NCBI GenBank assembly: GCA_030148805.1
Contig: JASBSS010000007.1
Location: 1-64,000, forward strand
Direction of reading: 5' to 3'
DNA: 64,000 nucleotides
DNA from: Thiogranum sp.
GTDB taxonomy: Bacteria; Pseudomonadota; Gammaproteobacteria; DSM-19610
Below are positions 39,361 through 47,662 of the stretch, one piece after another (positions within the stretch are counted from its first letter, which is position 1; the number at the start of each line of letters is the position of its first letter). A program made the translations under genes and the position numbers. A model generated the notes under the pieces. That model did no database searches. It was not told the origin of the DNA and worked only from the letters and a program-made list of their open reading frames with translations.

Positions 39361-39822
39361 CTAGAGCCAGCGGCGCACGCGGGCGCAATAGGCCTCGTAG
39401 TCGACGCCAAAACGTGCCGTCAGCGCCCGCTCCTCGGCGGCGATCTGGAAACGGTCGATGTAAAGATAGAACGTCAACACGCCGAGCCAGACCCAGAGGG
39501 CCGACAGATAGACGGCCCAGGCCACCAGCAACAACAGCACCCCGACGTACATGGGATTGCGGCTCAGACGATAGACGCCGGAGCGCACCAGGGTGCTGGC
39601 CGTGTGCGGTTTCAGCGGATTGACCGTGGTGCGGGCACGGCGAAAACCGGCCACCCCGGCGATGTTGAACAGCAGCCCGATCACGGCCACCGGCAGCGCC
39701 AGCGCCAGACGCGCCACCGGCGACAAGGCGAACACCGGCGGCAGCAGCGACAAACCCCACATCGCGCCGGCGCACAATAGCGCCACCAGCGGCGGCGGGA
39801 TTCTCAGTTCGAGCGACGACAT
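39361..39822 (-). CDS. Isoprenylcysteine carboxyl methyltransferase-like membrane protein
   Basis: 153 residues with four or five helices. The signature RSGVYRLSRNPMYVGVLLLL followed by a C-terminal EERALTARFGVDYEAYCARV block is that of the ICMT/PEMT superfamily of integral SAM-dependent methyltransferases. Bacterial members methylate lipids or small molecules of unknown identity; protein prenylation is not implied. Confidence 0.8.
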   Translation of the reverse strand: MSSLELRIPPPLVALLCAGAMWGLSLLPPVFALSPVARLALALPVAVIGLLFNIAGVAGFRRARTTVNPLKPHTASTLVRSGVYRLSRNPMYVGVLLLLVAWAVYLSALWVWLGVLTFYLYIDRFQIAAEERALTARFGVDYEAYCARVRRWL

Positions 39823-39975
39823 ATCATCTTCGTCGGGTTTCCAACCGCAATCGCCCCAGTCGGGTAAGGGGGTGAATAACCGCCAAGTGCACCATGCCCT
39901 GCATTATCCACGCGCCGCGCTCGATGGGAAGCCGATCGACCAGCGGCGTCCCATCGCGTACCGACCCAAGAGCGT

Positions 39976-40368
39976 CTACTTTCCGGTCAACAGGCGATAG
40001 GTGTCACGGAACCACTTCTCATAGGCTTTCACGGCCTCGGCATACGCCTCCTGCGTGATCTCGGCGTCAGCCTGTTTGGGCTTGGCGATCTGCGCGAAGG
40101 CCTTCTCCACCCGACTCCAGCTCGCGCGCGCGCCGCCGCCTTCGTTGGCATCGCTGCGCAACCGGGCGCCCTTCTCGGTGTAGCGATAGGCCTGTCCTTC
40201 CTTGGCCACAAATCCGTTGGCCAGCAACCAACCCAGGCTGTCTTGCAGCGCTTCGTGGGAGGGCAGTTCGTGATTGAGGGCGTCGGCCACGCCGATCATA
40301 TCGGTCAGCGCGATGGGCTCTTCCGTCACGGTCAGAAAAATCCAGGCGTGCGCGCGCATCGGGTCCAT
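39976..40368 (-). CDS. Hypothetical protein with winged-helix-like N-terminus
   Basis: 130 residues, soluble. The N-terminal half (LTDMIGVADALNHELPSHEA, DSLGWLLANGFVAKEGQAYR, YTEKGARL) reads like a winged-helix fold with a basic wing. The C-terminal half is a helix rich in Lys and Glu. It could be a small regulator, but no family is recognised. It lies five bases after the DUF1059-like gene, likely in the same operon. Confidence 0.6.
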   Translation of the reverse strand: MDPMRAHAWIFLTVTEEPIALTDMIGVADALNHELPSHEALQDSLGWLLANGFVAKEGQAYRYTEKGARLRSDANEGGGARASWSRVEKAFAQIAKPKQADAEITQEAYAEAVKAYEKWFRDTYRLLTGK

Positions 40369-40373
40369 AGGTT

Positions 40374-40610
40374 TCAGCTCTCCGGCAGGTCTTCGAACTC
40401 CTGACGCCTGGCCTCGAACCAGCGGTTCATCGCCTCGGGATCCTGCATCAGTTCCTGCATCTTCTGCATCGCCTGCAGGTGCGCCGCATCTTGCTGCTGG
40501 TACATCTCCATGCCATGCTGCTTGCTCAACTGTGCCATTTCCTCAAAGGTGTCGGCACGGAACTGCTTGTCGCATGCCCCGCCGAGTTGCCTGCAATTCA
40601 TCGTTTTCAT
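40374..40610 (-). CDS. DUF1059-like small protein
   Basis: 78 residues from ATG 40610 (MKTMNCRQLGGACDKQFRAD). The N-terminal Cys pair (NCRQLGGACD) and the helix FEEMAQLSKQHGMEMY match small conserved DUF1059-type proteins. The rest is a charged, Met/Gln-rich helix. No function is known. A longer in-frame extension upstream overlaps the neighbouring membrane gene and was not used. Confidence 0.65.
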   Translation of the reverse strand: MKTMNCRQLGGACDKQFRADTFEEMAQLSKQHGMEMYQQQDAAHLQAMQKMQELMQDPEAMNRWFEARRQEFEDLPES

Positions 40611-40657
40611 ATCGGTCTCCCCAGGTTGCCGTTGCCGATCGTCCGCCTTTTGACACC

Positions 40658-41065
40658 CTATCTTATCCAGCCCCTGCGACTCACCACTTTGGTGTACCCG
40701 ATCAGAAACGCCGCGATCACCAGCGACATCAGACTGCCCACCCAGATATCCAGGGCGCTGCTGACCTGAACGGTGTAGACATTCGTCACCAGCACGCCAA
40801 GCAGCGAAGCGATAAACCAATACCAGGCCGCCGCTCTCCTGAGTATCAATAACAAGTCGCCCACAAGCCCCCCGAAGACAGCCAGAGCGAAAGCCGCGGT
40901 TGCCCATTCCGGGCGACCCGCCACCAGCGACTTGGCCGCCTCGGGATAGTTCGCAAGCATCTCCGGGTTCATCTGCATGACAAAGTTGATACTGCCCATG
41001 GCGTTCCAGATCAGGGCGAAGACGCAGACTACCCAGAAGCTCCAATGCGGTTTAGTTGCGGTCAT
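40658..41065 (-). CDS. Hypothetical four-helix membrane protein (MTATKPHW start)
   Basis: 135 residues from ATG 41065. Four hydrophobic segments are visible: FWVVCVFALIWNAMGSINFV, WATAAFALAVFGGLVGDLLL, AAWYWFIASLLGVLVTNVY and LMSLVIAAFLIGY. It matches a common uncharacterised small membrane-protein type. The first eight codons recur at about 43705 (MTATKPQW), where the rest of the gene is missing. Confidence 0.7.
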   Translation of the reverse strand: MTATKPHWSFWVVCVFALIWNAMGSINFVMQMNPEMLANYPEAAKSLVAGRPEWATAAFALAVFGGLVGDLLLILRRAAAWYWFIASLLGVLVTNVYTVQVSSALDIWVGSLMSLVIAAFLIGYTKVVSRRGWIR

Positions 41066-41180
41066 GCGAAATACCCAGTGTTTACAGGCCGGCCGAGAGA
41101 CATTATCCCCTGCTTTTTCCGCCACGGGCAAACCCCGTGTCCCGCCTCATTCTGTTTGAAAATCCTGGGCACGGACATTT

Positions 41181-41675
41181 TCAATTAAAACGGAAATCCG
41201 GCGCCACTTTCCTGACAAGGAAATGATTCCCAGTGGAGTAATGCTGATATTCAAAAACCGTGTCACTCAGTTGGAGAATGCGATATGCATCGTAGTTATA
41301 GGGATCAGAGCGATCGGAACGTTCTATGCGTTCGCCGTGCACCCACCCCCTGAAGGAGGAAAAATAGACCGGCCCTGATATGCCCCATTCGCCCACCTCT
41401 GCGAGCACGTCAACGGTTCCGTCTTCCTTTGAAATTCGAAAATCGATCCGGTATGTACCGTTAATGAATCTCTCAACAAGCCATTTCCTGATGCCACCTT
41501 CCTTGGTTGGCTGTTCTCCATACCATTTCCCCACCATCATATGCCATTGCTCTTCCTGTGACAGCGCTACCGCGGGTTTCACCGACGAGACCGGTCTGGA
41601 TGAGGTTTGGGTTGTCGATGCACAGCCAGACAACATAATCAGCCCCGCCATCAGCAGCGGCAAAACTTTGTCCAT
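41181..41675 (-). CDS. Hypothetical lipoprotein
   Basis: 164 residues from ATG 41675 (MDKVLPLLMAGLIMLSGCAS), with lipobox LSGC. AGGAGAAAAG provides a ribosome-binding site. The mature part (WHMMVGKWYGEQPTKEGGIR, ERFINGTYRIDF, WGISGPVYFSSFRGWVHGER) looks like a small lipocalin-like beta-barrel of the 'how much remains/weight' type, but no family is certain. It is more AT-rich than its neighbours and lies between the MoaD-like and membrane genes, which are adjacent in the fossil copy at 43.7 kb, so it may be an insertion. Confidence 0.65.
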   Translation of the reverse strand: MDKVLPLLMAGLIMLSGCASTTQTSSRPVSSVKPAVALSQEEQWHMMVGKWYGEQPTKEGGIRKWLVERFINGTYRIDFRISKEDGTVDVLAEVGEWGISGPVYFSSFRGWVHGERIERSDRSDPYNYDAYRILQLSDTVFEYQHYSTGNHFLVRKVAPDFRFN

Positions 41676-41696
41676 TCTTTTCTCCTGTAAACGCAC

Positions 41697-41975
41697 CTAA
41701 CCCCCGCTCAGTGCCTGAAAAATGTAGACGGTCCCGTCCTCCGGCACACGGTCGGACAGGTGCATCCGGTCGATCACCAGGGTGTCGTTGACCGAGACGG
41801 TCACGTGGCGGCGCAGCGCGCCCTGTTCGTCGAGCACATAATCGCTGAAGCCCGGGGCGATGGTCTCGAGGGCGCGCAGGACCTCGGCCACCGAACCGGC
41901 CGGTACGCTGATCGTCCGGCCCTGCAACTGCGGAAAGAACCGGTAGAGGTGCGAGGTCATTTCGACGACAGGCAT
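41697..41975 (-). CDS. MoaD/ThiS-like ubiquitin-fold protein
   Basis: 92 residues. Beta-grasp pattern (MTSHLYRFFPQLQGRTISVP, VLRALETIAPGF, HVTVSVNDTLVIDR, DGTVYIFQALSGG) with the C-terminal Gly-Gly needed for adenylation or thiocarboxylation. Such proteins carry sulfur for molybdopterin, thiamine or other pathways. It lies five bases after the Asp-box propeller gene, and the pair is seen together in other bacteria. No E1-like activating enzyme or molybdopterin gene is nearby, so the partner is unknown. Confidence 0.8.
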   Translation of the reverse strand: MPVVEMTSHLYRFFPQLQGRTISVPAGSVAEVLRALETIAPGFSDYVLDEQGALRRHVTVSVNDTLVIDRMHLSDRVPEDGTVYIFQALSGG

Positions 41976-41980
41976 GAGGC

Positions 41981-43165
41981 TCAGCCGAAACGCACCGAAT
42001 AGATGGGTGGAAAGTTGTTGCCCAGGCAGCGCCAGCTTTCGCCGCGGTCCTCCGACAGATAGAGGTTGCCGGTGGTACTGCCGAAACACAGCCGCTCGCC
42101 GGCGATGTCCAGGGCATGGCGCAGGACGATGTCGTAGGCGTTGTCCTGTGGCAGGCCGTCGCGGAACGTCTGCCAGGACTGGCCGCCGTCGCTGGTGCGG
42201 GCGACGAACAGGCCGCCGTCGATCGCCATGCGTTCGGAATCGGCCCGCGCCGGCACCACCCAGGCGGTGCGCCCGTCGTGCGCGTCGGCCACCACCGGAA
42301 AACCGAAATGCACGCCCGCCTCCGGCACGCTGACCTTGCGCCAGTTCCGCGCCCCGTCGTCGCTGTAAAAGACGCCGCAGTGGTTCTGTTGCCACAGATG
42401 ATCCGGCTGCCCCGGACAGGCGGTGACACAATGCGGGTCGTGCCCCCACTCGGCCGCGGGGTTCGGCAGATAGTCCATCAACATGCCGCGGTTGCGCCCC
42501 GTCCAGGATTGGCCGCCGTCGCTGCTCTCGAGCACGCCGGCGGTGGAGACCGCCACATGCAGGTGATCGCCGGCGCTCGGATCGACCACGATGGAATGGA
42601 TACCGGGCTCGAACACCCCGTAGTCGGCGCTCGCCGGCGTGCCGGCCCAGCGGTTCTCGCTGGTCGCCTCGCCGATGAACAGATCGCCGCCGCGGCTTTC
42701 GTGGTTCCACAGCGGCCGATTGAGCGCCCAACTGTCACCGCCGTCGTCGCTGACGAACAGACCGCCGGGAATCGTACCGGCGTACAACCGCCCGGACTGG
42801 TCGGCGTTGCCGAATGCCAGCGTCCAGATCTTGAACACCGTGGCGTCGGCGTACTCGGGCTCCCCCGCCGGCGCGTTGGGATCGAAGTCCGGCGTGGGCA
42901 GGTACTTGACGATGTAGCGCGCGCCCTTGGGAAAGCGTGGCGGGGTCACCTCCTCCCAACTCGCGCCCGCGTCGCGCGAGCGCGACAGCTTGGTGCCCCA
43001 GTGGCCATGGTCCAGCGAGGCCCACAAGGTGCCGTCGCGCGGATCGCGCGCGGCATAACAGATGGGAACGCCCGCATGCGCGATGGCGCGGGGGCGCCAG
43101 CCGGCGGTGTTGCGATCGAGAATCACCGTACCTTTACGGGTACCGAGTAGAAGCGTATCGGACAT
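41981..43165 (-). CDS. Asp-box (BNR) beta-propeller protein, sialidase-like fold
   Basis: 394 residues from ATG 43165 (MSDTLLLGTRKGTVILDRNT). Repeated Asp-box motifs S/T-x-D-x-G-x-x-W occur, for example SDDGGDSWAL, SSDGGQSWTG, SDDGARNWRK, TSDGGQSWQT and SEDRGESWRC. This is a sialidase/Vps10-type propeller without a signal peptide, so cytoplasmic. The name exo-alpha-sialidase often given to this type is not supported here, because the catalytic Arg triad cannot be confirmed. Its consistent partner is the MoaD/ThiS-like gene directly downstream. Confidence 0.75.
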   Translation of the reverse strand: MSDTLLLGTRKGTVILDRNTAGWRPRAIAHAGVPICYAARDPRDGTLWASLDHGHWGTKLSRSRDAGASWEEVTPPRFPKGARYIVKYLPTPDFDPNAPAGEPEYADATVFKIWTLAFGNADQSGRLYAGTIPGGLFVSDDGGDSWALNRPLWNHESRGGDLFIGEATSENRWAGTPASADYGVFEPGIHSIVVDPSAGDHLHVAVSTAGVLESSDGGQSWTGRNRGMLMDYLPNPAAEWGHDPHCVTACPGQPDHLWQQNHCGVFYSDDGARNWRKVSVPEAGVHFGFPVVADAHDGRTAWVVPARADSERMAIDGGLFVARTSDGGQSWQTFRDGLPQDNAYDIVLRHALDIAGERLCFGSTTGNLYLSEDRGESWRCLGNNFPPIYSVRFG

Positions 43166-43320
43166 GGGCTTGCCCTCGCGGGGTCGGGTTGTCGACGCGC
43201 CAGGTGCGACGGGTAACCACAAAGGCCGTGCCGGCGCCGCAGGCCTCCCAGGGCATTTCTAATGCATTTCGAGCGGCGAGGCAAACGGAATCGCAAACTA
43301 ACGCCTCCTGAAACCGGTTG

Positions 43321-43620
43321 TCATGCTGCCGACAACTTTCCAACCTTCAGGGATTTGCGCTGTTTCTCACCGTCTCCTTGAGCTCCTTGATCGCCGAGCC
43401 ACCCGGGACCGCCTCGAGGATACTGTCCAGCAACGCACCAACAATCGGCAGCAGCCTGTCGAACAAGGCGGCGGTGCATTGTTCGATAAAGCGCCTGAGG
43501 GAAAAGTTGACGTTGGTCAGCTTCCAGCAGCCAATCGACGAATGCCAGCAGATACTCCCTGGCGTCCTCCGGCGTGGTGTTGCCCTCGGGCTCGGCGACC
43601 AATTGGATTTCCATCGGCAT
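43321..43620 (-). pseudogene. Probable frameshifted small gene
   Basis: A strong ribosome-binding site (GGAGGAGGGAG) precedes ATG 43620. The frame begins MPMEIQLVAEPEGNTTPEDA and continues REYLLAFVDWLLEAD. After that point the +1 frame gives a more protein-like amphipathic sequence (FIEQCTAALFDRLLPIVGAL, then LDSILEAVPGGSAIKELKET) ending at a stop near 43347. The original frame continues as low-quality Gly/Gln-rich sequence to 43321. A frameshift is inferred; the unbroken 99-residue frame is the alternative. A related decayed copy lies at 44777-45075. Confidence 0.5.
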
Positions 43621-43689
43621 GACAGTCTCCCTCCTCCTTGAAAATACTGCTGTGCCTCAACGGCCATGGCTCGCGCGCGCCACTGCGGT

Positions 43690-43780
43690 TTGGTTGCAGT
43701 CATTTCTGCTTGCTCCGTTTGTTCGCGCCTAACCCGCGCCAAGAGCCTGAAAAATATAAACAGGGCCGTTATCCAAACCG
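43690..43780 (-). pseudogene. Fossil of a moaD-like gene end joined to a membrane-gene start
   Basis: Directly after the AcuI stop, the minus strand reads DNGPVYIFQALGAG-stop, matching the C-terminus of the MoaD-like protein at 41697 (DGTVYIFQALSGG). About 25 bases later, preceded by GGAGCAAG, comes ATG with MTATKPQW, matching the start of the membrane gene at 41065 (MTATKPHW). Both are only fragments. This is a relic of a second copy of that gene neighbourhood, in which the two genes were adjacent. Confidence 0.65.
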
Positions 43781-44767
43781 CTAGCGGTTCAGGTCGACAA
43801 CCACACGACCCCTCACCTGCCCGTTCAACAACCTCGGTGCCAGCTCGAGCAGATCCGTCAAGCCCACCTCGGTGCTGATCGCGGCCAACTGCGAGAGGTC
43901 GAGATCGCTGGCCAGGCGTCGCCACGCCTCGAGCCGCCGTGCCCGCGGACACATCACACTGTCTATGCCCACCAGGGTCACTCCACGCAAAATGAACGGC
44001 GCGACCGTGGCCGGGAAATCCATTCCGCCCGCCAAGCCGCAGGCGGTGACGACACCCCCGTATTGCATGGATGCACAGACATTCGCCAGTGTGTGGCTGC
44101 CGACCACGTCCACCGCGCCCGCCCAACGCGCCTTGCCCAACGGCTTGCCCGGCGTCGCCAGGGTCGCGCGCTCCAGGACTTGCGCCGCGCCCAGGCTTTG
44201 CAGATATTCGGTCGCCTCGGGTCGACCGCTCACCGCGACGACAGAAAAACCCAGCCGGCTCAAAATCGTCGTCGCCAGGCTGCCTACACCCCCCGCCGCG
44301 CCGGTCACTACGATCTCGCCGTCCGCCGGCTCGACCCCGGCGCGCTCCAGCGCCAGCACGCAAAGCATGGCGGTAAAACCCGCAGTACCGATCGCCATTG
44401 CCTGCTGCGGGCTGAACTGAGGAGGCAGCGGCAACAGCCACTCGGCCTGCACCCGCGCCTTCTGCGCCAGTCCGCCCCAATGCCTCTCGCCCACCCCCCA
44501 GCCGTTGAGAAGCACCGCATCGCCCACGGCATAATCGGCATGCATCGAATGCTCCACCGTGCCGGCAAGATCGATCCCGGGCACCATAGGGAACGTACGC
44601 AACACCGGCCCCTTGCCGGTGATGGCGAGCGCATCCTTGTAATTGAGCGTGGAATGACTCACTCGAACGGTCACTTCGCCGTCTGGCAACCGCGCCTCGT
44701 CGAGACAACGCAACCCGGCGCGGTAACCACCCGCCGGGTCGTTTTCAACTAACACTGCCTTGAACAT
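43781..44767 (-). CDS. acuI: Acrylyl-CoA reductase / YhdH-type quinone oxidoreductase
   Basis: 328 residues, full length. N-terminal GroES-like domain (VRVSHSTLNYKDALAITGKG, VPGIDLAGTVE) and Rossmann domain with VTGAAGGVGSLATTIL. The YhdH/AcuI subfamily is NADPH-dependent and reduces acryloyl-CoA, an intermediate or toxic by-product of DMSP and propionate metabolism. No other acu or dmd genes are in the window. It is flanked on both sides by decayed genes. Confidence 0.88.
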   Translation of the reverse strand: MFKAVLVENDPAGGYRAGLRCLDEARLPDGEVTVRVSHSTLNYKDALAITGKGPVLRTFPMVPGIDLAGTVEHSMHADYAVGDAVLLNGWGVGERHWGGLAQKARVQAEWLLPLPPQFSPQQAMAIGTAGFTAMLCVLALERAGVEPADGEIVVTGAAGGVGSLATTILSRLGFSVVAVSGRPEATEYLQSLGAAQVLERATLATPGKPLGKARWAGAVDVVGSHTLANVCASMQYGGVVTACGLAGGMDFPATVAPFILRGVTLVGIDSVMCPRARRLEAWRRLASDLDLSQLAAISTEVGLTDLLELAPRLLNGQVRGRVVVDLNR

Positions 44768-44776
44768 AGATTCGGG

Positions 44777-45075
44777 TTACTCCGTACTAGCGGCGTGTTC
44801 CAGCTCGGCGGCAGGCAAGCCCGTCGCCGCGATCCAAGCACGCCAACGGGAAAACGGCCCATTCTCTTCCAGCTCTTCGAACGCCTGCGGGAGAAACCGG
44901 ATCAATTCCCGTTCGAATAGCGGCGCGCCTGTACTCGTCGGTCTCATCGGCGAGATCCACGAGCTGATGAAAAAAGCCTTGTAGCCAAATAACGAATGCC
45001 AGCAGATATCCCTCGCCTCCTCTGGTGTGGCCCTCGGCTACCACTCTCAAACACACCCGCTGAATCTCCCGTCAT
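44777..45075 (-). pseudogene. Decayed paralog of the small gene at 43321-43620
   Basis: The ATG at 45075 overlaps the cupin stop (ATGA), but coding potential jumps between frames. One frame gives VVAEGHTRGGEGYLLAFVIW, recalling EYLLAFVDWLL of the gene at 43620. A later frame gives PLFERELIRFLPQAFEELEE and then WRAWIAATGLPAAELEHAAS up to a stop at 44777. At least two frameshifts are needed to restore one protein. It appears to be the ancestral downstream partner of the cupin gene. Confidence 0.6.
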
Positions 45076-45509
45076 TTCTCCTCGATGGGCATCGCGTCTA
45101 ACGGCGCCACGAATCCGATATAGAGGATACAATCCTCGCCTTTTCTGCAATAGGCCTTATGCGGCAGCTTTGCCGGGCCGTAGGCGAAATCGCCTTTCCT
45201 GATGACTGCGGTTTCATGGTTGTCGTAGGTGACCTCCAGCTCACCCGAGACCAGCACCATGCGCTCCTGGGAGGTATGGGAGTGATAGGGAATGTGGAAG
45301 TCGCCCGGGACCTTGAAGAAGATATCGACGTTGTTTTTGGCCGGATCGCCCTGCAACACCGCGATCTGGCACCCCGGGGGGATGAAGGCCGGGCAAGCGC
45401 TCCATTGCAGCGATTTGGCGTCGGCCGAGACCACCCGTGCCTGCTCGGATGCCACTACCTGAATCGAGGCGACCGCCAGCATCGCCATGAATAATCGTAG
45501 TGTTTTCAT
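45072..45509 (-). CDS. Exported cupin-domain protein
   Basis: 145 residues. Signal peptide MKTLRLFMAMLAVASIQVVA, so periplasmic. The single cupin_2 barrel has the metal-binding block FHIPYHSHTSQERMVLVSGE (His, His, Glu) and the second block GPAKLPHKAYCRKGEDCILY with its His. Small periplasmic cupins of this kind have no settled role. A Cys pair (CPAFIPPGC) could form a disulfide. Confidence 0.8.
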   Translation of the reverse strand: MKTLRLFMAMLAVASIQVVASEQARVVSADAKSLQWSACPAFIPPGCQIAVLQGDPAKNNVDIFFKVPGDFHIPYHSHTSQERMVLVSGELEVTYDNHETAVIRKGDFAYGPAKLPHKAYCRKGEDCILYIGFVAPLDAMPIEEK

Positions 45510-45747
45510 ATCCCTCCTCCGAATTATGCGCCTTGTTGATTATAGCCCCCCTGGGCATCTCGCGGGCGCACGGCGGCGCCCCCGTAGAGGCAGGTTTGAC
45601 GGTGCGCGCCGCCGCTCACTGGCACTTTAGTATTAACGATTCTCCTCGCCCAGCGGATAGGATGCACCTGCCGTGGCGGTCCTGCGCCGCGCCAGAGCCA
45701 TGGACATCCCGCCCTCCTTCCCTATATGAAAACAGCCGGAAATCCAC

Positions 45748-47646
45748 ATGCATACTGATAACATTGACCGATCCTCGGAAACACCGCCGGGCGTCAGACG
45801 GGTCCGCCTCAGATTGTTCCGGCTGTTGGCCTGCCTGGCCACGGTACTCACCTGGGCGCCGGTACAGGCCGGCCATTTCTGCAATTCTCCCTTCCCCATG
45901 GTTCTTCTCACCTATGATACCAATTCGGGCGAGTGCACCATTTTCGCAGGTCTGGATATCACCGCAACCGGTAGCCTCGACAACCTGGGAACACTCAACA
46001 ACCCTATCCGGCTGACCAACTATGGTTCGCTGCGCAACCTGGCCGGCGGCGTGGTAAGCAACGGTGGCGTGATCCAGAACCATGGCAGTTTCGACAACCA
46101 AGGCAGTCTGCAAAGTACCGGCTTGTTCACCAACCTCGGGACGTTTTCCGGTCGCTTGGACAATCAAGGGGTGTTCAACAACGTCGGTCGGATCCAGAGT
46201 ACCGCGGTGCAGAATTTCGCCTCTGTGTCGAATCAGGGCGCCTTCAACAACGCGGGCGACTTTATCAATCAGGGCCAGTTCGTCAGCAACGGGAGCTTCG
46301 ACAACGTCGGTGGCTTCACCAACATGAGCAGCCTCGTGAACGGAGGCCGCGCCACCGTGTTGGGCACGTTCCTCAACCAGATCGGCAGCGTGAGCAATTT
46401 GGGCAGGCTGAACGTTTTCAACAAGTTCACCAATCTGGCGGCCCTCCACAATCTCCCGGGCGCGACGTTCACCAGCCAGGCCAGCTTTGTCAACCTCCCA
46501 GGCACGGCGACAGTGATCAACGAAGGAAGCTTCAACCTGCAACTTCCCGACTCCCAACTGGAAAACTACGCCACGTTCGAGAACCGCCCCACCGGCGAGT
46601 TCGACCTGTCACTTCAGAGCAGCTTTCACAACCTCTACAGCGGCACGCTGAGCAACCAGGGCCAGCTGTCGATCCAGACCGCCGCCGGCTTTGTCAACCA
46701 GGGGCGTGTCGACAACCTGACCGGCGGGCGGGTGACCAACCAGGGCAACTGGTCGAACGACACGCCCACGGCCAGGCTGACGCTGAAGGCGGGATCACGC
46801 TTCACCAATACCGGTGCCCCGGCGCGCTTCACCAACGGGCAGTACGCCACCACCCAAGTCGACACCGACGCACAATGGCTCAATCAAAACAACGCCGTGC
46901 TGGTGAACGAAAATCACGCCGATTTCGTCAATGCAGGCCGCGTCGAGAACAGCGCGACGATCCGCAACAGTGGCCGCCTGACCAATCGTGGCACCCTGAT
47001 CAACAACGGCACGCTGACCAACAACGGCACGCTCAGCATCGACGCGACCGCGACGCTGAGCGGCACCGGCACCTTGCAACAATACGGCGGCACCACTGAG
47101 GTCGACGGCGAACTGTCGCAGGCCATCGCCATCTTCTCCGCCGGCCTGCTGACCGGCAACGGCACGGTCAGGGTGGGCAGCGACCTGACCCTGTATGCCG
47201 CCAGCGCGATCAACCCTGGCCGTGGCCGCTCAGCCGGCGCCGGGGATTTCACCGGGGCGCTCACGATCGACAGCAACCTTCAGTTCGACGGCGGACTGAC
47301 ATTCGAATTCGCCGCGCTGACGGACTTCGACCAGCTGTTCGTCAGCGGGAACGCCAACTTCGGCAGCAACAGCTCGGTGCTGTTCGATTTCCAGTCGTTC
47401 ACGCCGGCGGCGGGCGACAGCTTCGATTTCCTGTTCGCGGGCAGTCTGAGCAGCCTGACGAATCTGAGCTACAACCTGCTGGGCGATATCGGCGGACTGG
47501 ACTGGAATGTGTCGGCGACACCGGGCAACGACCTGAGACTCACGTTCGGCGGCACCACGCCCGTGCCGCTACCGGCCTCGGCCTGGTTGTTCGCCGGCGG
47601 GTTGCCGATGTTGTGGCGTGCGGGCCGGCCCCGGCGCCAGGCGTGA
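45748..47646 (+). CDS. Repeat-rich exported protein with VPLPA-CTERM sorting signal
   Basis: 632 residues. After an extended N-terminus, a signal peptide (LFRLLACLATVLTWAPVQA) leads into about 400 residues of short Asn/Gly repeats: SLDNLGTLNNP, GSFDNQGSLQSTG, VFNNVGRIQ, GAFNNAGDFINQGQFVSNGS, and so on, with a period of 8-12 residues. Such a ladder suggests a right-handed beta-helix or solenoid. A globular beta region follows, then VPLPASAWLFAGGLPMLW and a basic tail (RRQA). It should be exported and exosortase-processed, probably into a surface or matrix layer. It is the second VPLPA-CTERM protein in the window. Confidence 0.8.
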   Translation: MHTDNIDRSSETPPGVRRVRLRLFRLLACLATVLTWAPVQAGHFCNSPFPMVLLTYDTNSGECTIFAGLDITATGSLDNLGTLNNPIRLTNYGSLRNLAGGVVSNGGVIQNHGSFDNQGSLQSTGLFTNLGTFSGRLDNQGVFNNVGRIQSTAVQNFASVSNQGAFNNAGDFINQGQFVSNGSFDNVGGFTNMSSLVNGGRATVLGTFLNQIGSVSNLGRLNVFNKFTNLAALHNLPGATFTSQASFVNLPGTATVINEGSFNLQLPDSQLENYATFENRPTGEFDLSLQSSFHNLYSGTLSNQGQLSIQTAAGFVNQGRVDNLTGGRVTNQGNWSNDTPTARLTLKAGSRFTNTGAPARFTNGQYATTQVDTDAQWLNQNNAVLVNENHADFVNAGRVENSATIRNSGRLTNRGTLINNGTLTNNGTLSIDATATLSGTGTLQQYGGTTEVDGELSQAIAIFSAGLLTGNGTVRVGSDLTLYAASAINPGRGRSAGAGDFTGALTIDSNLQFDGGLTFEFAALTDFDQLFVSGNANFGSNSSVLFDFQSFTPAAGDSFDFLFAGSLSSLTNLSYNLLGDIGGLDWNVSATPGNDLRLTFGGTTPVPLPASAWLFAGGLPMLWRAGRPRRQA

Positions 47647-47662
47647 ACCAGGCCGCGCCGTA

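Noticed and set aside
41690-41705. attC-like CCTAAC at the end of the MoaD-like gene, and a similar one at 43728
   Set aside because: Explained by Gly-Gly-stop codons (GGNGGTTAG); no second arm or hairpin nearby.
45620-45640. Sigma-54 promoter upstream of the repeat-rich VPLPA-CTERM gene (TGGCAC)
   Set aside because: The -24 element is present but the -12 GC element is missing (TATT).
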